A stretch of DNA of 64,000 nt from Croceibacterium xixiisoli (lineage in GTDB: Bacteria; Pseudomonadota; Alphaproteobacteria; Sphingomonadales; Sphingomonadaceae). Below, one piece after another: positions 1 to 8,656 of the stretch. Under the pieces are notes generated by a model. The model saw only the letters and a program-made list of their open reading frames with translations. It was not told where the DNA came from and made no database searches. The position numbers were made by a program, and so were the translations under genes. How positions within the stretch are numbered: position 1 is the stretch's first letter; every line of letters starts with the position of its first letter. The DNA is taken from positions 620,001 through 684,000 of the forward strand of contig NZ_WTYJ01000001.1 in NCBI RefSeq assembly GCF_009827305.1. The letters run 5' to 3'.

Positions 1-99
1 GTGATCCTGCCCCACGGCCTGCCCTATGCGCGCAGCATTGCCGCCGCCTTCGACCCCTATCGCAGCCATTCCCCCCGGCGGTTCAGTTCGGCGGTGTAG
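1..99 (+). CDS. C-terminal end of an unidentified protein
   Basis: Frame 1 is open from the first base and stops with TAG at 97-99, leaving 32 residues that end in RRFSSAV. The fragment begins upstream of the window and is too short to assign to a family. It is convergent with the S46 peptidase gene and the two share a strong hairpin at 117-149, which supports this being a real gene end. The codons are GC-rich like the neighbours. It could also be a chance open stretch. Confidence 0.45.
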   Translation: MILPHGLPYARSIAAAFDPYRSHSPRRFSSAV

Positions 100-116
100 A
101 ACCCGTCGCGAAGGGA

Positions 117-149
117 AGAACGGGGCAGGCGGGTGGCCTGCCCCGTTCT
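117..149. terminator. Bidirectional hairpin terminator
   Basis: A perfect 14-bp inverted repeat (AGAACGGGGCAGGC at 117-130 and its complement at 136-149) surrounds a 5-nt loop. It sits between two convergent gene ends, and either strand can form the hairpin. T residues follow the plus-strand arm. Confidence 0.8.
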
Positions 150-153
150 TGCA

Positions 154-2208
154 TCAGCGGCGCGCCAGTTCGGCAATCAGCGCCGGGGCGGGGTAGATCG
201 TCTCCAGCGCTTCCTGCACGGCGGCGGTCGAAACCACCACGGTGCGGTTGAGCACCGGATCATAGCCGTAATTGCCGCCCAGCGAATGGATGTTGCCGTC
301 GAAGGCGGCGCCGATCACCGTGCCGTCGCGGTCGATCACCGGGCTGCCGGAATTGCCGCCGATGATGTCATTGGTGGTGACGAAATCATAGGCCACAGTC
401 GGATCGATCTGTTCCCGATGCGCGGCAAACCCGGGCGCCAGGTCGAACGGCGCATTGCCGGTCGCCCGTTCGAACGTGCCGCCCAGCGTGGTGGCGATCG
501 GAACCTCATTGCCGCGTTCGGTCCAGCCCCTCACCCGGCCATAGCTGATCCGCAGGGTGAAGGTGGCATCGGGATAGAGCGCATCGCCATAGGCGGCGAA
601 ACGCGCATCGGACAGCTTGGCCCCGGCGGCGGCCAGCGGGCCCTGATAGGCTTCGTTCACCTGCTGGCGCAGGTCACGCTCCCGCTGTTCCAGGCGCAGC
701 GCGTACTGGATCATCGGATCATCCGACGCCTCGACCGCAGCCAGCCCGCCTTCCCAGAGCTGCCGACGATAGGCGGCATCGCCCAGCCGGCTGTTGGTCA
801 CCAGCCGTTCGGCCAGCTGTTCCGGGCTGTCCTGCCCGAGCAGCAGGCGCGTATCGGCATCGTCGGGACCGAGATATTCGCGTGCCTTCGACAGGCTCCA
901 GGAAAGCTGCAGCTGTTCCAGCCAGGGATAGACCGGGCGCTGATCCAGTACCTGCTTTTCCACCAGCGGCAGGGCGCTGTCGGTATAGCCGGGCAGACGT
1001 TCGGCATTGGGCTTGCTGCGTTCCTTCGCGGCGATCACGATCGACTGGGCATAGCTGTAAAGATCGCTCTGCGGCGTGATGAAGCGATAGGGTAGATAGA
1101 GCGCGCGATAGGATTCCACCGCCTTGCTCACATCGGCCCAAGGGTCGCCGATCGCGGCATTGCCGGCGCTGCGGCTGCGAAGTTCGGTTTCGGCCGTGGC
1201 AAGCTTGCCGGTGAAGGCGGGGTCATGCAGCGCGGTGGTGCGGCCGATATAGACCTTGAGCGAATTTTCGATGCCGGACAGCAAATCCAGCCCTTCGCGC
1301 TGGCGTTCCTCGCTCACTTCCATCGCGCTGATCAGCCGCCCGCGCAGTTCGGACAGGATGGCGACCGTCATCGGCAGGCGCACTTCACGCTCGAAAGCGA
1401 ACTGGCTCTGGGTCCACAGGCGCGAGGTCGAACCCGGATTGCCGACCACGAAAGTGATCTCGTCCGCCTTGGGCGCGCGCGGGTTCCACTGCAGATGCGC
1501 CTCGGGCTTGACCGGCTGGCCCTTGTCATAGGCGCGCAGGAAGCTGGCATCGAGCGAGTAGCGCGGGAAATTGAAATTGTCGGGATCGCCGCCGAAGGTC
1601 GCGGCGCGGTCCTCGGGTGCCCAGACCAGCCGGACGTCGGAATATTTGCGATAGCGATAGAGCTTGTACTGCCCGCCGCCGAACAGGGTGACGACCTGGC
1701 AACGCGTGCTTTCCCGGTCGGTGCAGTTTTCCGCCTCGATCCCGGCAATCGCGGCATCGCGGGCGCGGGTCAGCGCTTCACCGGTCTTGCCGCTATAGGC
1801 GGCCTGGACCGTGCCGGTGACATCGGTGATGGCGGTAACGACTTCGGCCTGCTGGCCGGGGCAGGGCTTTTCCTCTTCCCGGCGGTTGGCGGTGAAGCCG
1901 GCTTCGAGCAGATCGGCCGCGCTGGTGGAATTGTCATACAGGCAGCTGGCGACGCAGTGATGATTGGTCAGGATCAGCCCGGTGTCGGATACGAAGCTGG
2001 CAGAACATCCGCCCGTCAACCGCACCGAAGACTGGCGCGCATGGTCGAGCCATGCCTGATCGGGGGCCCAGCCATAAGTCTGCTGCACCTGTGCGGTCGG
2101 GAAACCGTCGAAGGTCCACATGCCTTCCTCGGCCATGGCCGGCGCGGTTATCGCGGAAGAAAGCAGGAGGCCGGTGGCGATGGTGAGGACAGTGTTGCGA
2201 TGGGTCAT
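154..2208 (-). CDS. S46 family serine peptidase (DPP7/DPP11-like dipeptidyl-peptidase)
   Basis: This is a 684-residue exported peptidase. The N-terminus is a signal peptide (hydrophobic core about residues 8-20, likely cleavage after AMA near residue 26). Family S46 enzymes are chymotrypsin-fold dipeptidyl-peptidases that trim dipeptides from oligopeptides in the periplasm. The catalytic His lies in TNHHC (about residues 81-85). The nucleophile Ser lies in GGNSGSPVIDRDG near the C-terminus. The conserved FGGDPDNFNFPRY segment is also present. Length matches the family (about 700 residues). The gene stands alone, with a 181-bp gap to ligB upstream and a shared terminator downstream. Dipeptide specificity (hydrophobic versus acidic) cannot be read by eye. 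Confidence 0.92.
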   Translation of the reverse strand: MTHRNTVLTIATGLLLSSAITAPAMAEEGMWTFDGFPTAQVQQTYGWAPDQAWLDHARQSSVRLTGGCSASFVSDTGLILTNHHCVASCLYDNSTSAADLLEAGFTANRREEEKPCPGQQAEVVTAITDVTGTVQAAYSGKTGEALTRARDAAIAGIEAENCTDRESTRCQVVTLFGGGQYKLYRYRKYSDVRLVWAPEDRAATFGGDPDNFNFPRYSLDASFLRAYDKGQPVKPEAHLQWNPRAPKADEITFVVGNPGSTSRLWTQSQFAFEREVRLPMTVAILSELRGRLISAMEVSEERQREGLDLLSGIENSLKVYIGRTTALHDPAFTGKLATAETELRSRSAGNAAIGDPWADVSKAVESYRALYLPYRFITPQSDLYSYAQSIVIAAKERSKPNAERLPGYTDSALPLVEKQVLDQRPVYPWLEQLQLSWSLSKAREYLGPDDADTRLLLGQDSPEQLAERLVTNSRLGDAAYRRQLWEGGLAAVEASDDPMIQYALRLEQRERDLRQQVNEAYQGPLAAAGAKLSDARFAAYGDALYPDATFTLRISYGRVRGWTERGNEVPIATTLGGTFERATGNAPFDLAPGFAAHREQIDPTVAYDFVTTNDIIGGNSGSPVIDRDGTVIGAAFDGNIHSLGGNYGYDPVLNRTVVVSTAAVQEALETIYPAPALIAELARR

Positions 2209-2331
2209 GGCAGGTTTCCGGTCCAGTTGACGCGTGGCGATGCGTTCCGTTGGATCTGAGTCTCAGATCCGAAACATGCGCCATAGCTCCGGACAGGTTT
2301 CATATGCAACTGGGGGAATGAAACAGTGTAT

Positions 2332-2365
2332 CATGGGGTGGCAGCCGAGCCACTGCCATCCCATG
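2332..2365 (-). terminator. Hairpin after ligB, possible terminator
   Basis: Arms of 13 bp (2332-2344 and 2353-2365, with one G-T wobble) flank an 8-nt loop. The hairpin lies just downstream of the ligB stop and upstream of the S46 gene on the same strand. There is no clean T-run, so efficient intrinsic termination is uncertain. Confidence 0.45.
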
Positions 2366-2389
2366 GAGATCGTCGGAGATTGAATGGGC

Positions 2390-3244
2390 CTAAGCCCGCA
2401 CCATCGCGCTGTTTTCCAGCAGTACGGTGGCGGCGGCGGTGTTGGAAATCGGGACGTGGTAATTGCTCGCCAGTTCACGCACCGATCCGCGCATGGCGCC
2501 GCGTGCGGCCAGCCAGTTGAGGATCTCCACGCCCTGGCTGCCGGCCAGTTCCACGATGTCGAGCGTGTCATGCTGCAGCATGGCCTCGGGATCGGGGGCC
2601 AGATTGCGCAGGCAGAACTTGTCATAGTCGACATTGATATGCCCGGCCCGTTCACCGTCGAGCTGGTGGGACAATCCGCCTGTCCCCATCACCACCACGC
2701 GTTCGGGGCCGGTCCAGCTTTCGATGGCACGCCCCACCGCGCGGCCTAGTTCCAGCGCGCGGCGCGGGCTGGGCAGGGGGTGCTGCACGGTGTTGAGGGA
2801 GATCGGCACCACCTTCACCGGCCAGGCATCGGTGTCGGGCCAGCACAGTTCGAAGGGTACGGCCACGGCATGGTCGAGCAGCATGGACTGGCAGGTGACC
2901 GGATCGAATTCCTGTTCCACCACGGTTTCGATGATATGCCATGACAGATCCGGCGCGCCGGTGAAGGGCTTGAAGCCGGACAGGCCCCATCCTTCATCCT
3001 CATGCTGGTAATCTGCCGCGGCGCCGATGGCGAAGGTGGGCATCTGGTCCAGGAAGAAGTTGAGCCCGTGGTCGTTGTAGAACACCACCGCCACATCGGG
3101 CCGCGTCTGCGCCAGCCAGCGGTGGATCGGCGCGAAGCCATCGAAGAAGGGCTTCCAATAGGGATCCTGCTGTTGCCCGCGCGCGATGGCCAGGCCAATG
3201 CCGGGCACATGGCTGGTGAAGATGCCGCCGACGATATCGCTCAT
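2390..3244 (-). CDS. ligB: Protocatechuate 4,5-dioxygenase beta-like subunit (class II extradiol dioxygenase)
   Basis: A 284-residue LigB-type catalytic subunit. Enzymes of this family use non-haem Fe(II) to cleave a catechol ring next to the hydroxyls. The expected ligand positions are visible: the first His in TSHVPG near residue 12, the second in YNDHG near residue 60, and Glu in GSQGVEIL in the last quarter. The active-site His residues in LLDHAV and GLSHQL are also present. The start is the ATG that overlaps the ligA stop as ATGA, which implies translational coupling; the frame is open further upstream but that part lies inside ligA. Substrate is inferred from the family: protocatechuate, gallate or a related meta-cleavage substrate. 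No ligC, ligI or ligJ gene is nearby. Confidence 0.88.
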   Translation of the reverse strand: MSDIVGGIFTSHVPGIGLAIARGQQQDPYWKPFFDGFAPIHRWLAQTRPDVAVVFYNDHGLNFFLDQMPTFAIGAAADYQHEDEGWGLSGFKPFTGAPDLSWHIIETVVEQEFDPVTCQSMLLDHAVAVPFELCWPDTDAWPVKVVPISLNTVQHPLPSPRRALELGRAVGRAIESWTGPERVVVMGTGGLSHQLDGERAGHINVDYDKFCLRNLAPDPEAMLQHDTLDIVELAGSQGVEILNWLAARGAMRGSVRELASNYHVPISNTAAATVLLENSAMVRA

Positions 3245-3636
3245 GCCGCCACCCTCCGGTCCGTGACCGCGTGGGACAGCAAAACGGCGCGGAATTCCTC
3301 CACGCTCATGCCGGTCTGCAGCGCGCCCAGATCCTGCACATTGAGGCCGAAGATCCCCGCCAGCTTGGCCAGGTAATAGACATTGCCCCCGGCCGCGATC
3401 AGCCCGGGCACATCGCGGCTGCGCACGGCGCGGCGCTGGTCTTCGCTCAGGCCGAAGCGGTCCATGTAGCCCGCCTCGTCGGCGCGGAACGCCATGCGGT
3501 TGCTTTCGCTGTTGAAGGAAAAGCACATGGCGTTGAGCGGATAACCGCGCTGGGCCGCATCCCCGTCGAAGATCGGGGTGCCGGGAATGGTTCGGGCAGG
3601 GGCGCGCTGCCCCGCCGCTGCTGCTGCAATAGTCAT
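3241..3636 (-). CDS. ligA: Protocatechuate 4,5-dioxygenase alpha-like subunit
   Basis: A 131-residue small subunit of the LigAB type. It matches the LigA helical fold pattern, including a YPLNAMCFSF segment and the GGNVYYLAKLAGIFG stretch that forms part of the lid over the LigB active site. The chosen ATG at 3636 follows a strong GAGGAGAAAGG ribosome site; the frame is open 20 codons further upstream without a comparable site. The stop overlaps the ligB start by 4 bp. A puuD-like gene lies 96 bp upstream on the same strand. LigA of the model Sphingobium enzyme is about 139 residues, so the length fits. Confidence 0.88.
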   Translation of the reverse strand: MTIAAAAAGQRAPARTIPGTPIFDGDAAQRGYPLNAMCFSFNSESNRMAFRADEAGYMDRFGLSEDQRRAVRSRDVPGLIAAGGNVYYLAKLAGIFGLNVQDLGALQTGMSVEEFRAVLLSHAVTDRRVAA

Positions 3637-3732
3637 GGTTCGGCCTTTCTCCTCAGCCCATGGAGAAAGACTATGGCGCGTGGCTGCGCCCTGCATTGCG
3701 GCAGATCAAATCACGCCGGAACCGGCAAGATC

Positions 3733-4473
3733 TCAGGACGGCAGGCGCAATTCCCCGGCCAGGGCATTGCCGAGCAGGCCGAAAAACCGCTGGCCGTTGC
3801 GGCATTTGTCCACCTGCCATTCGGGGTGCCATTGCACCGCCAGCACCGGTTCGGACGGGGCGGCAAAGGCTTCCACCAGCCCGTCATCCAAAGCGAAGGC
3901 TTCGGCGCGCAGCCCCGTGCCGAGCCGATCGACCCCTTCCTGATGGACGGATGTGACATCGATCCGCAGGTTCGGCACATCGGCGGCCAGATGCCCACCG
4001 GCCACCAGTTCCACGCCGTGGCGATTGGCGAACTGATCCTCGTAATCGATGTCCCCGCCATGGTGATCGCCGCCCAGGCCGCAGGTCAGCGTGCCGCCAT
4101 AGAGCACGTTGAGTTCCTGCATGCCGCGGCAGATGCCGAACACCGGGCGGTTCTTTTCGATCATGTGGCTGGCCAGGCGGAACGCGGCTTCGTCCCGGCG
4201 TTCGTCGAACGGGCGTTCGATCTCGCAGGCGCTGCCATAGCGATGCGGCGCGACATTGGATCGCGATCCTGTCAGCAGCAGGCCATCGAGCCGCGAGGCC
4301 AGCGCCGCTGCTTCGAAGGAATCGGGCAGGGCCGGCACGAGCACCGGGATGGCGCCGCTGTAGCGGGCAACCGGCTCTATGAAACGCGTCGCAACAGCCT
4401 GCACCGGCCGCTGGGCGAATTCATTGCAGCACATGATACCTACCAGGGGGCGCAAGCTCATCCCAAACTCCAT
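3733..4473 (-). CDS. Class I glutamine amidotransferase-like hydrolase (peptidase C26, PuuD-like)
   Basis: A 246-residue protein of the gamma-glutamyl-gamma-aminobutyrate hydrolase family. The nucleophile Cys lies in FGICRGMQELN near residue 117 and the catalytic His in VQWHPEWQ near residue 220. Family members hydrolyse gamma-glutamyl amides in the cytoplasm, for example in putrescine degradation. No puuA, puuB or puuC partner is here, so the substrate may differ. ATG codons at 4473 and 4461 are both possible starts. It precedes ligAB on the same strand and may be co-transcribed with it. Its promoter region is shared with the divergent sulfate operon. Confidence 0.85.
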   Translation of the reverse strand: MEFGMSLRPLVGIMCCNEFAQRPVQAVATRFIEPVARYSGAIPVLVPALPDSFEAAALASRLDGLLLTGSRSNVAPHRYGSACEIERPFDERRDEAAFRLASHMIEKNRPVFGICRGMQELNVLYGGTLTCGLGGDHHGGDIDYEDQFANRHGVELVAGGHLAADVPNLRIDVTSVHQEGVDRLGTGLRAEAFALDDGLVEAFAAPSEPVLAVQWHPEWQVDKCRNGQRFFGLLGNALAGELRLPS

Positions 4474-4842
4474 CTCAGCCGGCTACCGCTTCTCCAGTGG
4501 TCTGGAAAGAGGTGCGGCCAGCACGATTCTGGTGCTACCGCCATTTGTCTATCAAAACGATAGATAAAGCATTGTCCTTTGCCAAGTCCAGCTTTCAGCC
4601 CGGATGTGACCTGCCGTTTGCGGGCATCGGCGTGACCTTGGAGCAGCTTGGCTGTACATAGGCTGAGTGACCGGCGATAACCGGGCTTCACACCGGGAAT
4701 TTCCCTGCCCAACGCGCATCCACGGTCGCTTCAGGCCCCTGCTACGCGGGCATGAAGTAAAAATTGATTTGTCAATCAAAACGGTCGAGATACTGATGCC
4801 GCGCGCCCTGGCCGAACTCCTCGGCACCATGGAAGGTGATGG
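4474..4842. promoter_or_regulatory. Divergent puuD/cysP intergenic region with paired operator-like elements
   Basis: This 369-bp gene-free stretch separates divergent puuD-like and cysP genes. It holds two near-identical 18-mers in the same orientation: TTTGTCTATCAAAACGAT (4544-4561) and TTTGTCAATCAAAACGGT (4768-4785), 16 of 18 identical. The first lies about 70 bp upstream of the puuD-like start and the second about 57 bp upstream of cysP. Each also sits in a local dyad: TTTGTCTATC/GATAGATAAA at 4544-4568 and TTGATT/AATCAA at 4764-4779. I read these as binding sites for one regulator, identity unknown. No riboswitch was recognised. Confidence 0.5.
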
Positions 4843-5865
4843 ATGAATTTTCACAAACTGATCGCTGCCGGTCTTGCCCTGGCCATGGTTCCCGCACTGG
4901 CCGCCTGTTCGGGCGGCAATGATGCGGAAGCCGGCACCGTCATCACCAATGTTTCCTACGATCCGACGCGCGAACTCTATCAGGCCATCAACCCCGCCTT
5001 TGCCGCCGACTGGAAGGCGAAGACCGGCGAAACCGTGTCTTTCCGCATGAGCCATGGCGGTTCGGGCAAGCAGAGCCGATCGGTGATCGACGGGCTGGAT
5101 GCCGATGTCGTCACCCTCGCGCTTGCCTATGATATCGATGTGATCGCCGAGCGGACCAAGCGTCTGCCGGCGCAATGGCAGGCTGCCCTGCCGGACAATT
5201 CTTCCCCCTATACCTCGACCATCGTGTTCCTGGTGCGCAAGGGCAATCCGAAGGGGATTCGCGACTGGGCCGATCTGCTGAAGCCGGGCATTCAGGTGGT
5301 TACCCCCAACCCCAAGACCAGCGGTGGTGCGCGGTGGAATTTCCTGGCCGCATGGGCCTATGGCAAGAAGGCCGGCGGCAGCGATGCGGCGGCCGAACAA
5401 TATGTCCGCCAGCTCTATGCCCAGGTTCCGGTGCTGGACAGCGGCGCGCGTGGATCGACGACCACCTTCGCCGAACGCGGCATTGGTGACGTGCTGATCG
5501 CGTGGGAGAATGAGGCGTTTCTGGCCGTCAACGAACTGGGCGAAGGCAAGTTCGATATCGTTGTGCCGTCGATTTCCGTGCTGGCCGAACCGCCGGTTGC
5601 GGTGGTGACGGAGAATGCCAAGAAGCACGGCACCGAAGCGGTGGTGCAGGCCTATCTCGAATATCTCTACACGCCCGAAGCGCAAACCGCGATTGCCCGC
5701 AATTATTATCGCCCGCGCAATCCGGAAGTGGCCGCGCAGTTCAAGGATCAGTTCCCGGAACTCGAACTGGTCACGATCGACAGCGCCTTTGGCGGCTGGA
5801 CCGCTGCGCAAAAGCGGTTCTTTGACGATGGCGGGGTGTTCGACCGTATTTCTGCCCGGAAGTGA
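4843..5865 (+). CDS. cysP: Sulfate ABC transporter substrate-binding lipoprotein
   Basis: A 340-residue sulfate/thiosulfate-binding protein of the Sbp/CysP family. It captures the anion in the periplasm and delivers it to the CysTW permease. The signal sequence ends in the lipobox LAAC (Cys about residue 22), so this copy is probably a lipoprotein, unlike the soluble E. coli Sbp. Family motifs include [31 protein letters not shown] and [12 protein letters not shown]. It heads an operon followed 57 bp later by cysT. Whether it should be called cysP or sbp cannot be settled from sequence alone. Confidence 0.92.
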   Translation: MNFHKLIAAGLALAMVPALAACSGGNDAEAGTVITNVSYDPTRELYQAINPAFAADWKAKTGETVSFRMSHGGSGKQSRSVIDGLDADVVTLALAYDIDVIAERTKRLPAQWQAALPDNSSPYTSTIVFLVRKGNPKGIRDWADLLKPGIQVVTPNPKTSGGARWNFLAAWAYGKKAGGSDAAAEQYVRQLYAQVPVLDSGARGSTTTFAERGIGDVLIAWENEAFLAVNELGEGKFDIVVPSISVLAEPPVAVVTENAKKHGTEAVVQAYLEYLYTPEAQTAIARNYYRPRNPEVAAQFKDQFPELELVTIDSAFGGWTAAQKRFFDDGGVFDRISARK

Positions 5866-5922
5866 TGCTTCTTCCGCTGCACCGCTGATACCCCGTTCAC
5901 GCTTTCAAGCAGGCCACTGCAG

Positions 5923-6768
5923 ATGACCAGCCCGCCCGTCCGGCCGCCGCGCCGCCGCAATGTCATACCCGGCTTCGGCCTGACCTTCGGGATCAGCGCG
6001 CTGTGGCTCAGCATCATCGTGCTGATCCCGCTGGCGACGATCTTCCTGCGTTCGGCGCATATGGGCCTCGAACAATTCATCGCCGTGGGCCTCTCCCCCC
6101 GCGCGCTGGAGGCCTATCGCCTCAGCTTCGGCACGGCGGCGGCGGCGGGCGTGGTCAATGCCATCTTCGGCGTGGTCGTGGCCTGGGTGCTGGTGCGCTA
6201 TGACTTCATCGGCAAGCGGCTGGTCGGCGCCATCGTCGATCTGCCCTTCGCCCTGCCGACAGCGGTGGCGGGCATCGCGCTGACCGCAATCTATGCCCCC
6301 AATGGCTGGATCGGCCAGCTGTTCGATCCGCTGGGCATTCGTATCGCCTTCACCCCGATCGGCATCACCATCGCGCTGATCTTCATCGGCCTGCCCTTCG
6401 TGGTCCGCTCGGTCGAACCGGTGCTGGCGGATCTGGGCCGCGATGTGGAAGAAGCCGCCGCCACGCTGGGCGCCAGCCGGTGGCAGACCTTCAGCCGCGT
6501 CATCCTGCCGGCCATCGGCCCGGCGCTGCTGACCGGCTTCGCGCTCACCTTTGCGCGCGGCGTTGGCGAATATGGATCGGTGATCTTCATCGCCGGCAAT
6601 ATCCAGGGCAGCACCGAAATCGCGCCGCTGCTGATCGTCACCCAGCTCGAACAATATAATTACGACGGCGCCACGGCGATTGCCGTGGTCATGCTGCTGG
6701 TATCCTTCGGCGTGCTGCTGGGGATCAATCTGTCGCAGGTCGCCAGCCGGCGGAGGATGGGCGCATGA
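5923..6768 (+). CDS. cysT: Sulfate ABC transporter permease CysT
   Basis: A 281-residue inner-membrane permease with about six transmembrane segments and the binding-protein-dependent transport motif ([15 protein letters not shown], about residues 175-190) that docks onto Cys[14 protein letters not shown] and ARGVGEYGS are typical of CysT/CysU. It pairs with CysW to form the sulfate channel. The stop overlaps the cysW start by 4 bp (ATGA at 6765-6768). Confidence 0.93.
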   Translation: MTSPPVRPPRRRNVIPGFGLTFGISALWLSIIVLIPLATIFLRSAHMGLEQFIAVGLSPRALEAYRLSFGTAAAAGVVNAIFGVVVAWVLVRYDFIGKRLVGAIVDLPFALPTAVAGIALTAIYAPNGWIGQLFDPLGIRIAFTPIGITIALIFIGLPFVVRSVEPVLADLGRDVEEAAATLGASRWQTFSRVILPAIGPALLTGFALTFARGVGEYGSVIFIAGNIQGSTEIAPLLIVTQLEQYNYDGATAIAVVMLLVSFGVLLGINLSQVASRRRMGA

Positions 6769-7604
6769 ACCGCAATCCCGTCAGCGAAAGCCGCTTCGCA
6801 CGTGCGGCCCTGATCACCATCGCGCTTCTGTTCCTGGCGCTCTTCATCCTGCTGCCGCTGTTCGCGGTGTTTTCGGAGGCTTTGAAGGAAGGCTTCGACG
6901 ATTTCGCCGAAGCGGTCAGCACGCCCGATGCGCTGGCGGCCATCCGGCTGACGCTGATCGTCGCGGCCATCAGCGTGCCGTTGAACATGGTGTTCGGGGT
7001 GGCGGCCAGCTGGGCGATCACCAAGTTCGATTTTCGCGGCAAGGGTTTCCTGATCACGCTGATCGATCTGCCCTTTTCCGTTTCCCCGGTGGTATCCGGC
7101 CTGATTTTCGTGCTGCTGTTCGGCGCCAATGGCTATCTTGGGCCCTGGTTGGCCGAACATGATGTGCGCATCATCTTCGCCGTGCCGGGCATCGTGCTGG
7201 CCACGGTGTTCATCACCTTCCCCTTCGTCGCGCGCGAACTGATCCCATTGATGATGGAACAGGGCAAGGAAGATGAGGAGGCGGCGATTTCCCTGGGCGC
7301 CAGTGGGTGGCAGACCTTCTGGCATGTGACGCTGCCCAATATCCGCTGGGCGCTGCTTTACGGCGTATTGCTGTGCAATGCGCGGGCGATGGGCGAATTC
7401 GGCGCCGTTTCGGTGGTGTCGGGCCATATTCGCGGCATCACCAACACCATGCCGCTGCATGTGGAAATCCTGTACAATGAATATGATTTCGTGGGCGCCT
7501 TTGCCGTCGCATCGCTGCTGGCCGGCCTCGCGCTGGTGACACTGGTGATCAAGACCGTGCTCGAATGGCGTTTCAATCTCCACCACGCGGGGGCAAGACA
7601 TTGA
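6765..7604 (+). CDS. cysW: Sulfate ABC transporter permease CysW
   Basis: A 279-residue permease partner of CysT. Transmembrane segments are evident, with an N-terminal one at about residues 13-36. The EAA-type loop reads [18 protein letters not shown], and the late [16 protein letters not shown] segment is characteristic of CysW. Its start overlaps the cysT stop. Its stop overlaps the TTG start proposed for cysA, so the four transport genes are tightly coupled. Confidence 0.93.
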   Translation: MNRNPVSESRFARAALITIALLFLALFILLPLFAVFSEALKEGFDDFAEAVSTPDALAAIRLTLIVAAISVPLNMVFGVAASWAITKFDFRGKGFLITLIDLPFSVSPVVSGLIFVLLFGANGYLGPWLAEHDVRIIFAVPGIVLATVFITFPFVARELIPLMMEQGKEDEEAAISLGASGWQTFWHVTLPNIRWALLYGVLLCNARAMGEFGAVSVVSGHIRGITNTMPLHVEILYNEYDFVGAFAVASLLAGLALVTLVIKTVLEWRFNLHHAGARH

Positions 7605-8554
7605 TCAGCGTTGAAAATATCCGCAAGCAGTTCGGTGGATTTGCCGCCCTTGGCGGAGTGGACCTGCAGATCGCAAAGGGCGAATTCGTCGCGCTGCTCG
7701 GTCCTTCGGGTTCGGGCAAGACCACGCTGCTGCGCGTGATCGCGGGTCTGGAATTCCAGGATTCGGGCGTGGTCCGGTTCGACGGGGAAGATGTCTCCGA
7801 CAGGCCGGTGGCGGAGCGCGGCGTGGGCTTCGTGTTCCAGCACTATGCGCTGTTCCGCCATATGAAGGTGGCGGACAATGTCTCCTTCGGCCTCTCTGTG
7901 CGCAAGCGCGGGGAACGCCCCTCCGCCCGCGAACGGCGCGAACGCGCGGATGAATTGCTGCGGCTGGTGCATCTGGAGGGGCTGGGCGATCGGTATCCAG
8001 CGCAATTGTCCGGCGGTCAGCGGCAGCGCGTGGCCCTGGCCCGCGCCCTGGCGATCCAGCCGCAACTGCTGCTGCTGGATGAACCCTTCGGCGCGCTGGA
8101 TGCCAAGGTGCGCAAGGATCTGCGCCGCTGGCTGCGCGAACTGCACAGCCAGATGGGGCTGACCTCGATTTTCGTGACCCATGATCAGGAAGAGGCGCTG
8201 GAACTGGCCGACCGCGTGGTGGTGTTGAACAAGGGCGCCATCGAACAGATCGGCACGCCCGAACAGGTCTATACGCAGCCGGCCACGCCCTTCGTGGCCA
8301 GCTTCGTGGGGGAAAACACCGTTCTGCCCGGCGGCGTGCATGTGCGCCCGCATGATCTGGAGATCACCACCGATGGCGGCCATGCCGTGGTGGTCGACAA
8401 TGTCTTCCGCAAGGGCGGCGTATGGCGGATCGAAGGCATGCTGCAGGGCACCGACACGCTGGTGGAATTGGATCTGGATGCTGCTCAGGCTGCTCCGGAA
8501 ACGGGTAGTACCATCCACGTCCGCCCGATCCGGGCCAGCAATTTCACCGGCTGA
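7601..8554 (+). CDS. cysA: Sulfate ABC transporter ATP-binding protein
   Basis: A 317-residue ATPase that powers sulfate import. Walker A is GPSGSGKTT, the signature is LSGGQRQR, Walker B is [12 protein letters not shown], and the H-loop is [10 protein letters not shown]-terminal TOBE-like part contains [11 protein letters not shown] chose the TTG at 7601, which overlaps the cysW stop (TTGA) and follows a GGGGG site. An in-frame ATG at 7565 would add 12 residues with no family similarity. At 317 residues it is shorter than E. coli CysA (about 365), with the shortening in the C-terminal regulatory part. Confidence 0.9.
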   Translation: MISVENIRKQFGGFAALGGVDLQIAKGEFVALLGPSGSGKTTLLRVIAGLEFQDSGVVRFDGEDVSDRPVAERGVGFVFQHYALFRHMKVADNVSFGLSVRKRGERPSARERRERADELLRLVHLEGLGDRYPAQLSGGQRQRVALARALAIQPQLLLLDEPFGALDAKVRKDLRRWLRELHSQMGLTSIFVTHDQEEALELADRVVVLNKGAIEQIGTPEQVYTQPATPFVASFVGENTVLPGGVHVRPHDLEITTDGGHAVVVDNVFRKGGVWRIEGMLQGTDTLVELDLDAAQAAPETGSTIHVRPIRASNFTG

Positions 8555-8656
8555 TCTTCACCTCCCGTCGCACCAGCGAAGACTGGTGCCGCTCTCAGCC
8601 TGGCACCACAACAGGCTAAAACCGGTTCCCACCCGGCCGCGCCCTGCCTATGACCC

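Noticed and set aside
3245-3526. A longer ligB starting upstream of 3244
   Set aside because: The frame is open for 94 more codons, but these lie inside ligA and encode an Arg/Pro-rich peptide without similarity to LigB. The ATGA overlap marks the real start.
4458-4712. An 84-codon minus-strand frame in the puuD/cysP gap
   Set aside because: It runs through the paired operator-like element and into the puuD-like start, and its composition is unlike the neighbouring genes. A regulatory region explains the stretch better.
4474-4842. A sulfur-metabolism riboswitch (SAM type) before cysP
   Set aside because: I looked for a conserved SAM-riboswitch-like fold and found only the short dyads described. 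Nothing matched a known consensus by eye.
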